From positions 383,529 through 447,528 of the forward strand of contig NZ_VIGH01000004.1 in the NCBI RefSeq assembly GCF_006704125.1: DNA of 64,000 nt, in the 5' to 3' direction. How positions within the stretch are numbered: the first letter of the stretch is position 1; every line of letters begins with the position of its first letter. The notes under the pieces are model-generated. The model saw only the letters and a list, made by a program, of their open reading frames with translations, searched no databases and was not told where the DNA came from. Origin of the DNA: Rhodococcus spelaei. Lineage in GTDB: Bacteria > Actinomycetota > Actinomycetes > Mycobacteriales > Mycobacteriaceae. The position numbers and the translations under genes are program-made. Of this stretch, positions 35,552 through 43,618 are shown piece after piece.

Positions 35552-36594
35552 GTAACCCCGTCAGTCGTGTTCGCCGGGTGCTGGCAGTGGCCGTCGCCGG
35601 AGCGGTCGTCGCCCTGGGCGTCACGTCCTGCTCGGTCGACTCGTCGGCGAGCAACGACAAACCCACCATTCGCGTTGCGTACCAAACCTTTCCGAGTGGC
35701 GACCTGGTGGTCAAGAACAGTCACTGGCTCGAGGACGCGCTGCCCGACTACAACGTCAAGTGGACGAAGTTCGACTCCGGCGCGGACGTCAACACGGCGT
35801 TCGTCGCGGGCGAGGTCGACTTCGGCGCGATCGGGTCCAGCCCGGTGGCCCGCGGACTGTCGGCGCCGCTGAACATCCCGTACAAGGTCGCATTCGTGCT
35901 CGACGTGGCCGGCGACAACGAGGCACTCGTCGCCCGCAACGGCACCGGCATCGAGTCCGTCGCCGACCTGCGCGGCAAGAAGATCGGCACCGCGTTCGCG
36001 TCCACGGCGCACTACAGCCTGCTCGCCGCCCTGAACCAGGCGGGTCTGTCCGCCTCCGACGTACAGCTGGTGGACCTGCAGCCGCAGGCCTCCCTCGCGG
36101 CGTGGCAGCGCGGCGACGTCGACGCCGTCTACACCTGGCTGCCGACCCTCGACGAGCTTCGCAAGAACGGCAAGACCCTGATCGCGAGCCGTGAGCTGGC
36201 CACCGCCGGCAAGCCCACCCTCGACCTCGGCGTGGTGTCCGGGGCCTTCGCCGACGCGCACCCCGACGTGGTCGACGCGTGGCGCACGGCGCAGGCCCGC
36301 GCCCTGACCACCATCGCGAACGACCCGGCCGCGGCGGCCAAGGCGGTCGCCGCGGAGATCGGGACCACCGAGCAGGACGCGGCCGCGCAGCTGAAGCAGG
36401 GCGTCTTCCTCGCGCCCGCCGCGCTGTCCTCTCCGGAGTGGCTCGGCACCGAGGGCGCGCCCGGCAACCTGGCGAACAACCTGCACAGCGCCGCGCAGTT
36501 CCTCGCCGAGCAGAAGCAGATCGGCGCCGCACCGGACCTGTCCGTCTTCCAGAAGGCGCTGTACGTGAAGGGGTTGCCCGGTGCCGTCCAGTAA
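35548..36594 (+). CDS. NitT/TauT-type ABC substrate-binding lipoprotein (taurine-like)
   Basis: 348 aa. Lipobox VTSC with Cys28 anchors it to the outer face of the membrane. The domain IRVAYQTFPSGDLVVKNSHWLEDALPDY and FGAIGSSPVARGL resemble TauA-type proteins for taurine or other sulfonates, with two alpha/beta lobes. ADLRGKKIGTAFASTAHYSLLAAL forms a hinge and ligand segment. The ligand is an inference from family. Its gene overlaps the permease by 4 bp and the ATPase by 14 bp, so the three are translated together. Confidence 0.88.
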   Translation: MSNPVSRVRRVLAVAVAGAVVALGVTSCSVDSSASNDKPTIRVAYQTFPSGDLVVKNSHWLEDALPDYNVKWTKFDSGADVNTAFVAGEVDFGAIGSSPVARGLSAPLNIPYKVAFVLDVAGDNEALVARNGTGIESVADLRGKKIGTAFASTAHYSLLAALNQAGLSASDVQLVDLQPQASLAAWQRGDVDAVYTWLPTLDELRKNGKTLIASRELATAGKPTLDLGVVSGAFADAHPDVVDAWRTAQARALTTIANDPAAAAKAVAAEIGTTEQDAAAQLKQGVFLAPAALSSPEWLGTEGAPGNLANNLHSAAQFLAEQKQIGAAPDLSVFQKALYVKGLPGAVQ

Positions 36595-37405
36595 TGCATC
36601 CGTGAGTCCTTCTGGCCCCCTTGCGGACCAGAAGGACTCACGGGCGGCGGAGCCGCACATCCGGCTCGACGCGGTCACCCACGCCTACGGCGACGTCACC
36701 GCGGTCGGACCGCTCTCGCTCGACGTGCCTGCCGGCGAGTTCCTGGTGCTGGTCGGGGCGTCCGGCTGCGGCAAGAGCACGCTGCTGAGGCTGATCGCCG
36801 GCTTCGAACGGCCCACGGCCGGCGAGATCCGCGTCGGGGGCGCCTCCCCGGAACCGGGGGTGAGCTCGGGAGTGGTGTTCCAGCAGCCGCGCCTGTTCCC
36901 GTGGAAGAGCGTCGGCGGCAATGTCGACCTGGCGCTCGAGTACGCCGGCGTGCCGCGGTCGGCTCGGCCCTCGCGGCGGGAGGAACTCCTCGAGAGGGTC
37001 GGCCTGGAGGGCATGTCGGACAGGCGGATCTGGGAGATCTCCGGCGGTCAGCAGCAGCGGGTCGCGATCGCGCGGGCGCTCGCCGCCGAGACCTCACTGC
37101 TGCTGCTCGACGAGCCGTTCGCGGCGCTGGACGCGTTGACCCGCGAGCGGCTGCAGGAGGACCTGCGTGCGGTCAGCACGCAGTCCAGCAGGACCAGCGT
37201 CTTCGTCACACACAGCGCGGACGAGGCCGTGTTCCTCGGGTCGCGGATCGTGGTGCTCAGCCGCAGTCCCGGCCGGATCGCGCTGGATCTGACGGTGGAC
37301 CTGCCCCGCTCGGGGGTCGACGCGGACGAGCTACGGGGGTCGCCTCGCTTCGCCGCGCTCCGCGCTCGAGTCGGGCACGCGGTCAAGGAGGCCGCCGCCG
37401 CGTGA
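36581..37405 (+). CDS. NitT/TauT-type ABC transporter ATPase with palindrome-derived N-terminus
   Basis: 274 aa from a GTG with AAGGGG seven bases upstream, overlapping the binding-protein gene. Walker A GASGCGKST, Q-loop VVFQQPRLFPWKS, signature ISGGQQQRVAIARAL, Walker B LLLLDEPFAALD and the switch His in VFVTHSADEA are complete, so it should power the transporter. Residues 7-21 (ASVSPSGPLADQKDS region) are encoded by the second copy of a dispersed 44-bp palindrome; the family body only begins at IRLDAVTHAYGD. A GTG at 36602, inside the palindrome, is the alternative start. Confidence 0.88.
   Translation: MPSSNASVSPSGPLADQKDSRAAEPHIRLDAVTHAYGDVTAVGPLSLDVPAGEFLVLVGASGCGKSTLLRLIAGFERPTAGEIRVGGASPEPGVSSGVVFQQPRLFPWKSVGGNVDLALEYAGVPRSARPSRREELLERVGLEGMSDRRIWEISGGQQQRVAIARALAAETSLLLLDEPFAALDALTRERLQEDLRAVSTQSSRTSVFVTHSADEAVFLGSRIVVLSRSPGRIALDLTVDLPRSGVDADELRGSPRFAALRARVGHAVKEAAAA
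36600..36643. repeat. 44-bp dispersed palindrome, copy 2, within coding sequence
   Basis: Perfect 16-bp arms CCGTGAGTCCTTCTGG (36600-36615) and its complement (36628-36643). It matches 15471-15514 at 41 of 44 positions. It lies six nt after the binding-protein stop codon, inside the 5' end of the ATPase gene, which reads through it in frame. Confidence 0.85.
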
Positions 37406-37406
37406 G

Positions 37407-38114
37407 CTACCAGGGGAGGGTCCCTTCGGCGCTGAAGTAGCCCCCGGTGGGACCGTCGGGAGCTACCTGGGCCATCCGCACGATGATCTCGGCGCCCTGC
37501 TCGACGGTCTGGGTGCCGGTGTTCCCGTTCAGGTCGGTCTTGGTGAAGCCGGGCTCCAGCGCGTTGATCCGCATGTTCGGGAACGCCTTCGAGTACTGCA
37601 CGGTGATCATGTTGACCGCCGTCTTCGACGCCGGGTAGGCGACGCCCGGGTAGCCGTACGCCGGGGTGCCTGGGGTGGCGGCCCCGGTCAGGGAGGCCAG
37701 GCCGCTGCTGACGTTGACCACGACCGGTGCTGCCGAGCGCTGCAGCAGCGGCAGGAACGCGTGGAGGACGCGCACCGGTCCGAAGACATTGGTTTCGAAC
37801 ATCTTTCGCATCACCTCGGCGGTCAGGTCGGCGGCGCCGATGATGGTGTTGTCCGGCCCGCGCAGTTCGATGCCCGCGTTGTTGACCAGTACGTCCAGTC
37901 CGCCGTCGGCCTCGACTGTCGCCGCCGCGGCTGCCACCGAGGCGTCGTCGGTGACGTCCAACCGGACTGCCCGCGCACCCAGGCGTGCGGCGGCGGCCAG
38001 CCCGCGTTCGGTGTCCCGGCTGGCGATGTACACGGTGTGTCCCGCGTCGACGAGTCGGCGGGCGGTCTCGAAGCCCAGCCCCTTGTTCGCTCCGGTGATC
38101 AGTGTGGTGGTCAT
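37407..38114 (-). CDS. short-chain dehydrogenase/reductase
   Basis: 235 aa Rossmann enzyme: TLITGANKGLGFETARRLV (TGxxxGxG), LDVTDD, LVNNAGIE, and the catalytic YPASK with the preceding Ser in VVNVSSGLASL. Classical SDR, NADP(H) likely from the Arg after strand 2 (ASRDTERGL). Substrate unknown. GGAGG lies only one base from the ATG, an odd spacing. It is divergent from an XRE-type regulator with a palindrome between, so regulated by it probably. Its end lies 2 bp from the convergent ATPase gene. Confidence 0.88.
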   Translation of the reverse strand: MTTTLITGANKGLGFETARRLVDAGHTVYIASRDTERGLAAAARLGARAVRLDVTDDASVAAAAATVEADGGLDVLVNNAGIELRGPDNTIIGAADLTAEVMRKMFETNVFGPVRVLHAFLPLLQRSAAPVVVNVSSGLASLTGAATPGTPAYGYPGVAYPASKTAVNMITVQYSKAFPNMRINALEPGFTKTDLNGNTGTQTVEQGAEIIVRMAQVAPDGPTGGYFSAEGTLPW

Positions 38115-38149
38115 ACCTCCACTCTGGGTGGGGAAGACGAGCTCAGCCA

Positions 38150-38173
38150 GCAGTCCCGTCTTCCTGGGACTGC
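38150..38173. promoter_or_regulatory. operator-like palindrome between SDR and XRE regulator genes
   Basis: GCAGTCCC-GTCTTCCT-GGGACTGC, 8-bp perfect arms, centred in the 102-bp gap between divergent starts (38114 and 38217). Likely binding site of the adjacent regulator. Confidence 0.6.
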
Positions 38174-38216
38174 CAGTACCAGCATGCTTCGGTGCCGGGC
38201 GGTGCACAGTGGAGCG

Positions 38217-39047
38217 ATGACGACCACGGAGTTCGGCCGCACGTTGCGGCGGTGGCGCGACAGGGTCTCCCCCGAGGCGGCCGGGGTGTCCGTCGGCGGC
38301 CACCGGCGGGCGGCGGGGCTGCGCCGCGAGGAACTCGCGCTGCTGGCGGGAATTTCGGTCGACTACGTCACCCGCCTCGAACAGGGCCGCGCGGCCAACC
38401 CCTCGGAGCAGGTGGTCGAGTCCCTGGGCCGGGCACTGCGCCTGTCCGCGGCCGAGCGTGTGCACCTGTTCCACGTCGCCGGGCTGGTGCCGCCGGGTCG
38501 GGGAACCGTGCCGGCCTTCATCACTCCGAGCGTCCAGCGGATGCTGGACCGGTTGGCGGGGACGCCCGTCGCGGTCGCCGACGCGACGTGGACGCTGCTT
38601 CTGGCCAACCCGCTCTACACGGCTCTGATGGGGCAGGTCCACGGCAACGAGCGCAATGCGGTGTGGCGCAACTTTCTCGGTTCGGGCAGTCGTGTCCGGC
38701 ACACTCCCGAGTCGCGGCACGCACTCGAGACCGCACAGGTGGCCGCGTTGCGCTCGGCGGCGGTCCGGTACCCGGCGGACCAACGACTGCGGAGGCTGAT
38801 CGCCGAGTTACGGGCCGGGAGCACTCGATTCGCCGACCTCTGGGAGACGGGCGCTGTCGCAGGTCCCGAGATTGCGCCCAAGACGATCGATCACCCACTG
38901 GTGGGACCGCTGACACTGGACTGTGACGTGTTCAGCGTGGAGGGCAGCGACCTGCGCATCCTGGTGTACACGGCAGAACCGGACACCGAGGACGCCGAGC
39001 GGCTCGCGCTCCTCGGCGTTCTCGGTACCCAGGCGCTGGCCGAGTGA
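38217..39047 (+). CDS. XRE-family regulator with MmyB-like ligand-binding domain
   Basis: 276 aa. The N-terminal HTH is LRREELALLAGISVDYVTRLEQGRAANPSEQVVESLGRALRLS at about residues 35-78. The remainder (TPSVQRMLDRLAGTPVAVADATWTLLLANPLYTALMG, then LDCDVFSVEGSDLRILVYTAEP) is the MmyB-like PAS-type domain found in actinobacterial regulators that bind fatty acids. Upstream SDR genes are the common targets of such proteins. Start ATG with GGAG three bases ahead. Confidence 0.88.
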   Translation: MTTTEFGRTLRRWRDRVSPEAAGVSVGGHRRAAGLRREELALLAGISVDYVTRLEQGRAANPSEQVVESLGRALRLSAAERVHLFHVAGLVPPGRGTVPAFITPSVQRMLDRLAGTPVAVADATWTLLLANPLYTALMGQVHGNERNAVWRNFLGSGSRVRHTPESRHALETAQVAALRSAAVRYPADQRLRRLIAELRAGSTRFADLWETGAVAGPEIAPKTIDHPLVGPLTLDCDVFSVEGSDLRILVYTAEPDTEDAERLALLGVLGTQALAE

Positions 39048-39149
39048 ACATCCCCGGGGTCCGGCCGGGAGGCGGCATGCGCGACCCCGAACCGGACGGG
39101 GGAGGCTGCCGACCCGGGGGCCGCGGCGAGGTTGTGAAAAACTGTCCCC

Positions 39150-39566
39150 ATGAGCTACGCAGGCGACATCACTCCCGAGCAGGCATGGGACCTGCTGCGT
39201 GAGCATCCCGAGGCGGTCCTCGTGGACTGCCGCACCGACGCGGAGTGGCGGTTCGTGGGGGTCCCGGACACCTCCGAACTGGGCCGGAGCCCCGTGCTGA
39301 TCGAGTGGGTCAGCGTCAGCGGCGCCCGTAACGACAACTTCGTGGACCAGCTCAAGGAAGCGGGCATCACCGGCGGGGAGGCACGCGAGGTCGTGTTCCT
39401 GTGCCGCTCCGGCCAGCGTTCCATCGGCGCCGCGGAGGCGGCGACCGCGGCCGGCATCGGCCCGTCCTACAACGTTCTCGACGGCTTCGAGGGTGGCATC
39501 GACGCGGACGGTCATCGCGGCGTGGTCGGCTGGCGCGCGGTCGGACTTCCCTGGAGGCAGCAGTGA
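39150..39566 (+). CDS. rhodanese-like sulfurtransferase
   Basis: 138 aa single rhodanese domain. VLVDCRTDAEWRFVGVPD opens it and the active loop is FLCRSGQRSIGAAEAA with the persulfide Cys85. It overlaps metZ by 4 bp (GTGA), the order seen for Rv0390-Rv0391. The pairing suggests it feeds sulfide or persulfide to homocysteine synthesis, which is an inference. Confidence 0.9.
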   Translation: MSYAGDITPEQAWDLLREHPEAVLVDCRTDAEWRFVGVPDTSELGRSPVLIEWVSVSGARNDNFVDQLKEAGITGGEAREVVFLCRSGQRSIGAAEAATAAGIGPSYNVLDGFEGGIDADGHRGVVGWRAVGLPWRQQ

Positions 39567-40786
39567 GTGGCATTCCCCAAGGCGGCGCGTTTCGCAAGGA
39601 GCTCCCGGCGGACGTCGGACTCGGCACCCTCGGGGTGCGCGGCGGCGTGATGCGCACCGGGTTCGAGGAGACCTCGGAGGCGCTGTTCCTCAACTCCGGC
39701 TTCGTCTACGAGTCCGCGGGCGCGGCCGAGCAGGCGTTCACCGGCGAGGTCGACCACTTCGTCTACTCCCGGTACGGCAACCCGACCGTGAAGATGTTCG
39801 AGGAGCGGCTGCGACTGATCGAGGGCGCCGAGGCCTGCTTCGGCACCTCCAGCGGCATGTCCGCGGTGTTCACCGCTCTCGGTGCGCTGCTCGGCGCGGG
39901 CGACCGCCTGGTCGCCGCCCGCAGCCTTTTCGGGTCCTGCTTCGTGGTGTGCAACGAGATCCTGCCGCGCTGGGGCGTGGAGACCGTGTTCGTCGACGGC
40001 GAGGACCTCGAGCAGTGGGAGGAGGCGCTGTCCGTGCCGACCACCGCCGTGTTCTTCGAGACCCCGTCCAACCCGATGCAGGCCCTCGTCGACGTGCGCC
40101 GGGTCTCCGAGATGGCGCACGCGGCGGGCGCACAGGTGGTGCTGGACAACGTCTTCGCCACTCCGCTGCTGCAGCGCAGCCTCGACCTCGGCGCCGACAT
40201 CGTGGTCTACTCCGGCACCAAGCACATCGACGGGCAGGGCCGCGTGCTCGGCGGCGCGATCCTCGGTCCGAAGGAGTACATCGATGGCCCGGTGCAGAAC
40301 CTGATGCGACACACCGGCCCCGCGCTGAGCCCGTTCAACGCGTGGACGCTGCTCAAGGGGCTCGAGACGATGCCGGTGCGGGTGCGGCACTCGGTGAACT
40401 CCGCGCTCCAGATCGCGCGGTTCCTCGAACAGAACAAGGCCGTGCGCTGGGTCAAGTACCCGTACCTCGAGTCGCATCCCCAGTACGAGCTGGCGAAGAC
40501 GCAGATGAGCGGCGGCGGCACCGTCGTGACCTTCGAACTCGACGCACCGGAGGGCGAGGCCAAGAAGCGTGCGTTCGAGGTGCTCGACGCGCTGCGCGTG
40601 GTGGACATCTCGAACAACCTCGGCGACTCCAAGTCGTTGATCACCCATCCGGCCACCACCACCCACCGCGCGATGGGGCCGGAGGGTCGGGCGGCGGTCG
40701 GCATCACCGACGGGGTGGTGCGCCTGTCGGTCGGCCTCGAGGACGTCGAGGACCTGCTCGCCGACCTGGACAACGCGCTGCGCTAG
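39563..40786 (+). CDS. metZ: O-succinylhomoserine sulfhydrylase
   Basis: 407 aa PLP enzyme of the Cys/Met metabolism family; it makes homocysteine from O-succinyl (or O-acetyl) homoserine and sulfide. PLP lysine Lys220 is in VVYSGTKHIDGQGR; SRYGNPTVKMFEERL and FGTSSGMSAVFTAL are family motifs; HPATTTHRAMGPEGRAAVGI is the C-terminal region that separates MetZ from MetB. The GTG start with GGAGG upstream is translationally coupled to rhodanese. The corrinoid-import genes follow after 11 bp. Confidence 0.93.
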   Translation: MSGIPQGGAFRKELPADVGLGTLGVRGGVMRTGFEETSEALFLNSGFVYESAGAAEQAFTGEVDHFVYSRYGNPTVKMFEERLRLIEGAEACFGTSSGMSAVFTALGALLGAGDRLVAARSLFGSCFVVCNEILPRWGVETVFVDGEDLEQWEEALSVPTTAVFFETPSNPMQALVDVRRVSEMAHAAGAQVVLDNVFATPLLQRSLDLGADIVVYSGTKHIDGQGRVLGGAILGPKEYIDGPVQNLMRHTGPALSPFNAWTLLKGLETMPVRVRHSVNSALQIARFLEQNKAVRWVKYPYLESHPQYELAKTQMSGGGTVVTFELDAPEGEAKKRAFEVLDALRVVDISNNLGDSKSLITHPATTTHRAMGPEGRAAVGITDGVVRLSVGLEDVEDLLADLDNALR

Positions 40787-40797
40787 CGGCGAGTCGG

Positions 40798-41811
40798 ATG
40801 ACGAGATCGGCTGTGTCGACAGGCTTTCCGCGCAGCGCGCGCCATCGCGGACCTCGGTTTGCCGGGGTGGCGGCGATGCTCGGCGCGGCCGTGCTCGCGT
40901 TCACGGCGGGGTGCGCGGGCGAATCGCAGGATTCGTCCGCACCCTCGACCGGTGACGGCACCTTCCTGGTGACGGTGCAGTCGGGGCCGGCCGACTCGAC
41001 CGGCACCGTGACCGTCGGCGCACGCCCGACGAAGATCGTCTCCCTCAGCCCCACCGCGACCGAGACGCTGTGGGCGGTCGGCGCGGGCGATCAGGTGGTC
41101 GCCGTCGACGACAAGTCCGACTACCCGGCGGGCGTCCCCACCACCGACCTGTCGGGCTACGCGCCGAACGTCGAGGCGATCATCGGCAAGGCACCGGACC
41201 TGGTGATCGCGGCCGACGACCCCGGTGGCCTGGTGTCCGGGTTGAAGGCGGCCGGGGTGCCCACCCTGCTGCTGCCCGCGGCGGCGAACCTCGACGAGGC
41301 GTACGGGCAGATCGAGCGCGTCGGGTCGGCCACCGGACACGGGTCGGAAGCGACCACCCTGACCGCGTCGATGCGCACCCAGATCGCCGCGGCGGTGGCG
41401 TCGGTGCCGCCGCAGCCGAAGGCGCGCACCTACTTCCACGAACTCGACGACACGCTCTACACGGTCACCGACAAGACCTTCCTCGGCGAGATCTACGGGC
41501 TGTTCGGGTTGCGGAGCATCGCCGCCGGCGGCGGGTCGGGTGGCGACTACCCGCAGCTGTCGGCGGAGTACGTCGTCTCGGCCGACCCGGACCTGATCTT
41601 CCTCGCCGACGGCCAGTGCTGCGGCGTCACGCCCGACACGGTCGCCGCGCGTCCCGGCTGGTCGGGCCTGGCCGCGGTGCGCGACAAGCAGATTCACGTG
41701 CTCGACGCGGACCTCGCCAGCCGTTGGGGGCCGCGCGTGGTCGACCTCGTGCGCGGCATCGCCGCCGCCGCGCAGACCGTCCCCGCCGCGCAGCCGACCC
41801 CGGCCGGGTGA
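40798..41811 (+). CDS. ABC transporter substrate-binding lipoprotein, corrinoid/BtuF type
   Basis: 337 aa. Lipobox FTAGC, lipid Cys39. It is a helical-backbone type III binding protein: TKIVSLSPTATETLWAVGAGDQVVAVD and PNVEAIIGKAPDLVIAADD are the BtuF/FecB-like lobes, and ISADPDLIFLAD-type sequence (VSADPDLIFLADGQCCG) the second. BtuF binds cobalamin; FecB-like relatives bind siderophores. Cobalamin is favoured because the same operon ends in CobU. The downstream permease overlaps by 4 bp. Confidence 0.85.
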   Translation: MTRSAVSTGFPRSARHRGPRFAGVAAMLGAAVLAFTAGCAGESQDSSAPSTGDGTFLVTVQSGPADSTGTVTVGARPTKIVSLSPTATETLWAVGAGDQVVAVDDKSDYPAGVPTTDLSGYAPNVEAIIGKAPDLVIAADDPGGLVSGLKAAGVPTLLLPAAANLDEAYGQIERVGSATGHGSEATTLTASMRTQIAAAVASVPPQPKARTYFHELDDTLYTVTDKTFLGEIYGLFGLRSIAAGGGSGGDYPQLSAEYVVSADPDLIFLADGQCCGVTPDTVAARPGWSGLAAVRDKQIHVLDADLASRWGPRVVDLVRGIAAAAQTVPAAQPTPAG

Positions 41812-42833
41812 GCACGACCCGGCGCACGGCGACGGTGATCGGTGGCGCCGTGGTCGTGCTCGTGGCGGCGCTGCTGATCGGTGCCGTCACCGGGCCGGCC
41901 GGGCTGACCGTGCGTGGGGTGATCGTGGACCTGCTGGACGCGATCCCCGGTGTGCACCTCGACTCGGGGCTGTCCGCGCAGCAGCACGCGATCCTGTGGC
42001 AGATCCGGCTACCGCGGGTGGTGCTCGGCGCGCTGGTCGGGGCCACCCTGGCCATCGCCGGCGCCGCGTACCAGGGCGTGTTCCGCAACCCGCTCGCCGA
42101 TCCCTTCCTGCTGGGTGTCTCGAGCGGAGCCGGTCTCGGTGCCACCGCGGCGATCGTCTCCGGTGCGGCACTGGGCACCTTCGGGGTACCGGTGGCGGCG
42201 TTCGCCGGCGGGGTCCTCGCGGTCGCCGCCACGTACACCCTGGGCCGGGGCGTCGGCGGCGCCCGCAGCGAGGTCGTGATCATTCTCGCCGGGGTGGCGG
42301 TGGCGGCGTTCGCCAATGCGGCGCAGACCTTCCTGCAGCAGAGCCACGACGAGACCCTGCGGCAGGTGTACAGCTGGCTGCTGGGCCGTTTGAGCACCGA
42401 CGGCTGGACGCAGGTGCTGGTGGTGCTGCCGTACGTGGTGGTGTCCGCGGCGGTGATCGGCCTGCACCGGCGGGTGCTGGACGTGATGGCGGTCGGCGAC
42501 GTGGAGGCGGCGAGCCTGGGCGTGCACCCGGCCCGGGTACGGCTGACGCTGGTGGCCGCCGCGACCCTCGGCACCGCGGCGGTGGTCAGCGTCAGCGGGC
42601 TGATCGGGTTCGTCGGAATCGTGGTGCCGCACGCGGTCCGGTTGGTCGTCGGGCCCGGTCACCGGCTGCTGCTGCCGCTGTCGCTGATCCTCGGCGCCGC
42701 GTTCCTGGTGCTGGCCGACGTGGTCGCGCGGACCGCGATGTCGCCGGCCGAGCTGCCGATCGGGGTGGTGACGGCCGCGATCGGCGCGCCGTTCTTCCTG
42801 CTGATCCTGCGCCGCGGGCGGCAGGCGTCGTGA
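41808..42833 (+). CDS. FecCD/BtuC-type ABC permease
   Basis: 341 aa with GTG start overlapping the upstream stop (GTGA). Ten predicted helices. WQIRLPRVVLGALVGATLAIAGAAYQGVFRNPLADPFLLG (about 68-107) is the family core, and SGLIGFVGIVVPHAVRLVVGPGHRLLLP holds the ATPase-coupling loop. Forms the channel for corrinoid or iron-complex import with the flanking binding protein and ATPase. Confidence 0.92.
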   Translation: MSTTRRTATVIGGAVVVLVAALLIGAVTGPAGLTVRGVIVDLLDAIPGVHLDSGLSAQQHAILWQIRLPRVVLGALVGATLAIAGAAYQGVFRNPLADPFLLGVSSGAGLGATAAIVSGAALGTFGVPVAAFAGGVLAVAATYTLGRGVGGARSEVVIILAGVAVAAFANAAQTFLQQSHDETLRQVYSWLLGRLSTDGWTQVLVVLPYVVVSAAVIGLHRRVLDVMAVGDVEAASLGVHPARVRLTLVAAATLGTAAVVSVSGLIGFVGIVVPHAVRLVVGPGHRLLLPLSLILGAAFLVLADVVARTAMSPAELPIGVVTAAIGAPFFLLILRRGRQAS

Positions 42834-43618
42834 TCGAGTGCGCGGGACTACGGGTCGAGCGCGGCGGAGTGACCGTGCTCGGCGGCGTGGATCTGGTTGT
42901 CCGGCAGGGCGAGTGGGTCGCCGTGGTCGGGCCGAACGGGGCGGGCAAGACCACGCTGCTGCACGCGCTCGCCGGGCTGGTGCCGTCCACCGGGACGGTG
43001 ACCGTCGCCGGGAACGATCCCGGCCGGGCCGCCCGGCGTGCGATGTCGCGGGCGGTCGCGCTGATGCCGCAGCGTCCCGTGGTGCCCGAGGGGGTGAGCG
43101 TGGCCGAACTCGTGGCGCTCGGCCGCACGCCGCACGTGCCCCGGTTCGGCACCGAGACGGGTCGGGACCGGGAGGTGGTCGAGGCCGTGATCGAGCGGCT
43201 CGACCTGTCCGGGCTGGCGCGCCGGCCGGCCACCGAACTGTCCGGCGGCGAACTGCAGCGCGTGGTGCTCGCTCGCGCGCTCGCGCAGCAACCTCGGGTA
43301 CTGCTGCTGGACGAGCCGACCAGCGCCCTCGACATCGGCCACCAGCAGCAGGTGCTGGACCTCGTGCAGGGCATGCGAACCGCGGACGGCATCACGGTGG
43401 TGGCGGCGATGCACGACCTCACCCTCGCCGGCCAGTACGGCCGGCGCATCGTCATGCTCGACGGCGGCCGCGTTGTCGCGGACGGGACCCCGCGAGAAGT
43501 GTTGCGGGCGGACCGGATCAACGAGGTGTACGGCGCCAGGGTCGAGGTCCTGGACCGTCCGGGCGGGCCGGTGGTGCTGCCGGTCGGGCCGGACGACGCT
43601 GCGGCGGGGGAGGCGTGA
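42830..43618 (+). CDS. BtuD/FecE-type ABC ATPase
   Basis: 262 aa; GTG start overlapping the permease stop. Walker A GPNGAGKTT, signature LSGGELQRVVLARAL, Walker B VLLLDEPTSALD, switch VVAAMHDLTLAGQYG. The short Q-loop segment LMPQRPVVPEGVSVAELVALGR is typical of BtuD/FhuC. Couples ATP hydrolysis to import. Its stop shares a base with the MBL-CobU start (TGATG), so all of these genes form one translation chain. Confidence 0.92.
   Translation: MIECAGLRVERGGVTVLGGVDLVVRQGEWVAVVGPNGAGKTTLLHALAGLVPSTGTVTVAGNDPGRAARRAMSRAVALMPQRPVVPEGVSVAELVALGRTPHVPRFGTETGRDREVVEAVIERLDLSGLARRPATELSGGELQRVVLARALAQQPRVLLLDEPTSALDIGHQQQVLDLVQGMRTADGITVVAAMHDLTLAGQYGRRIVMLDGGRVVADGTPREVLRADRINEVYGARVEVLDRPGGPVVLPVGPDDAAAGEA

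Noticed and set aside
39050-39149. B12 riboswitch before the rhodanese-metZ-corrinoid operon
   Set aside because: The gap of about 100 bp is too short for a cobalamin aptamer and lacks its conserved boxes.
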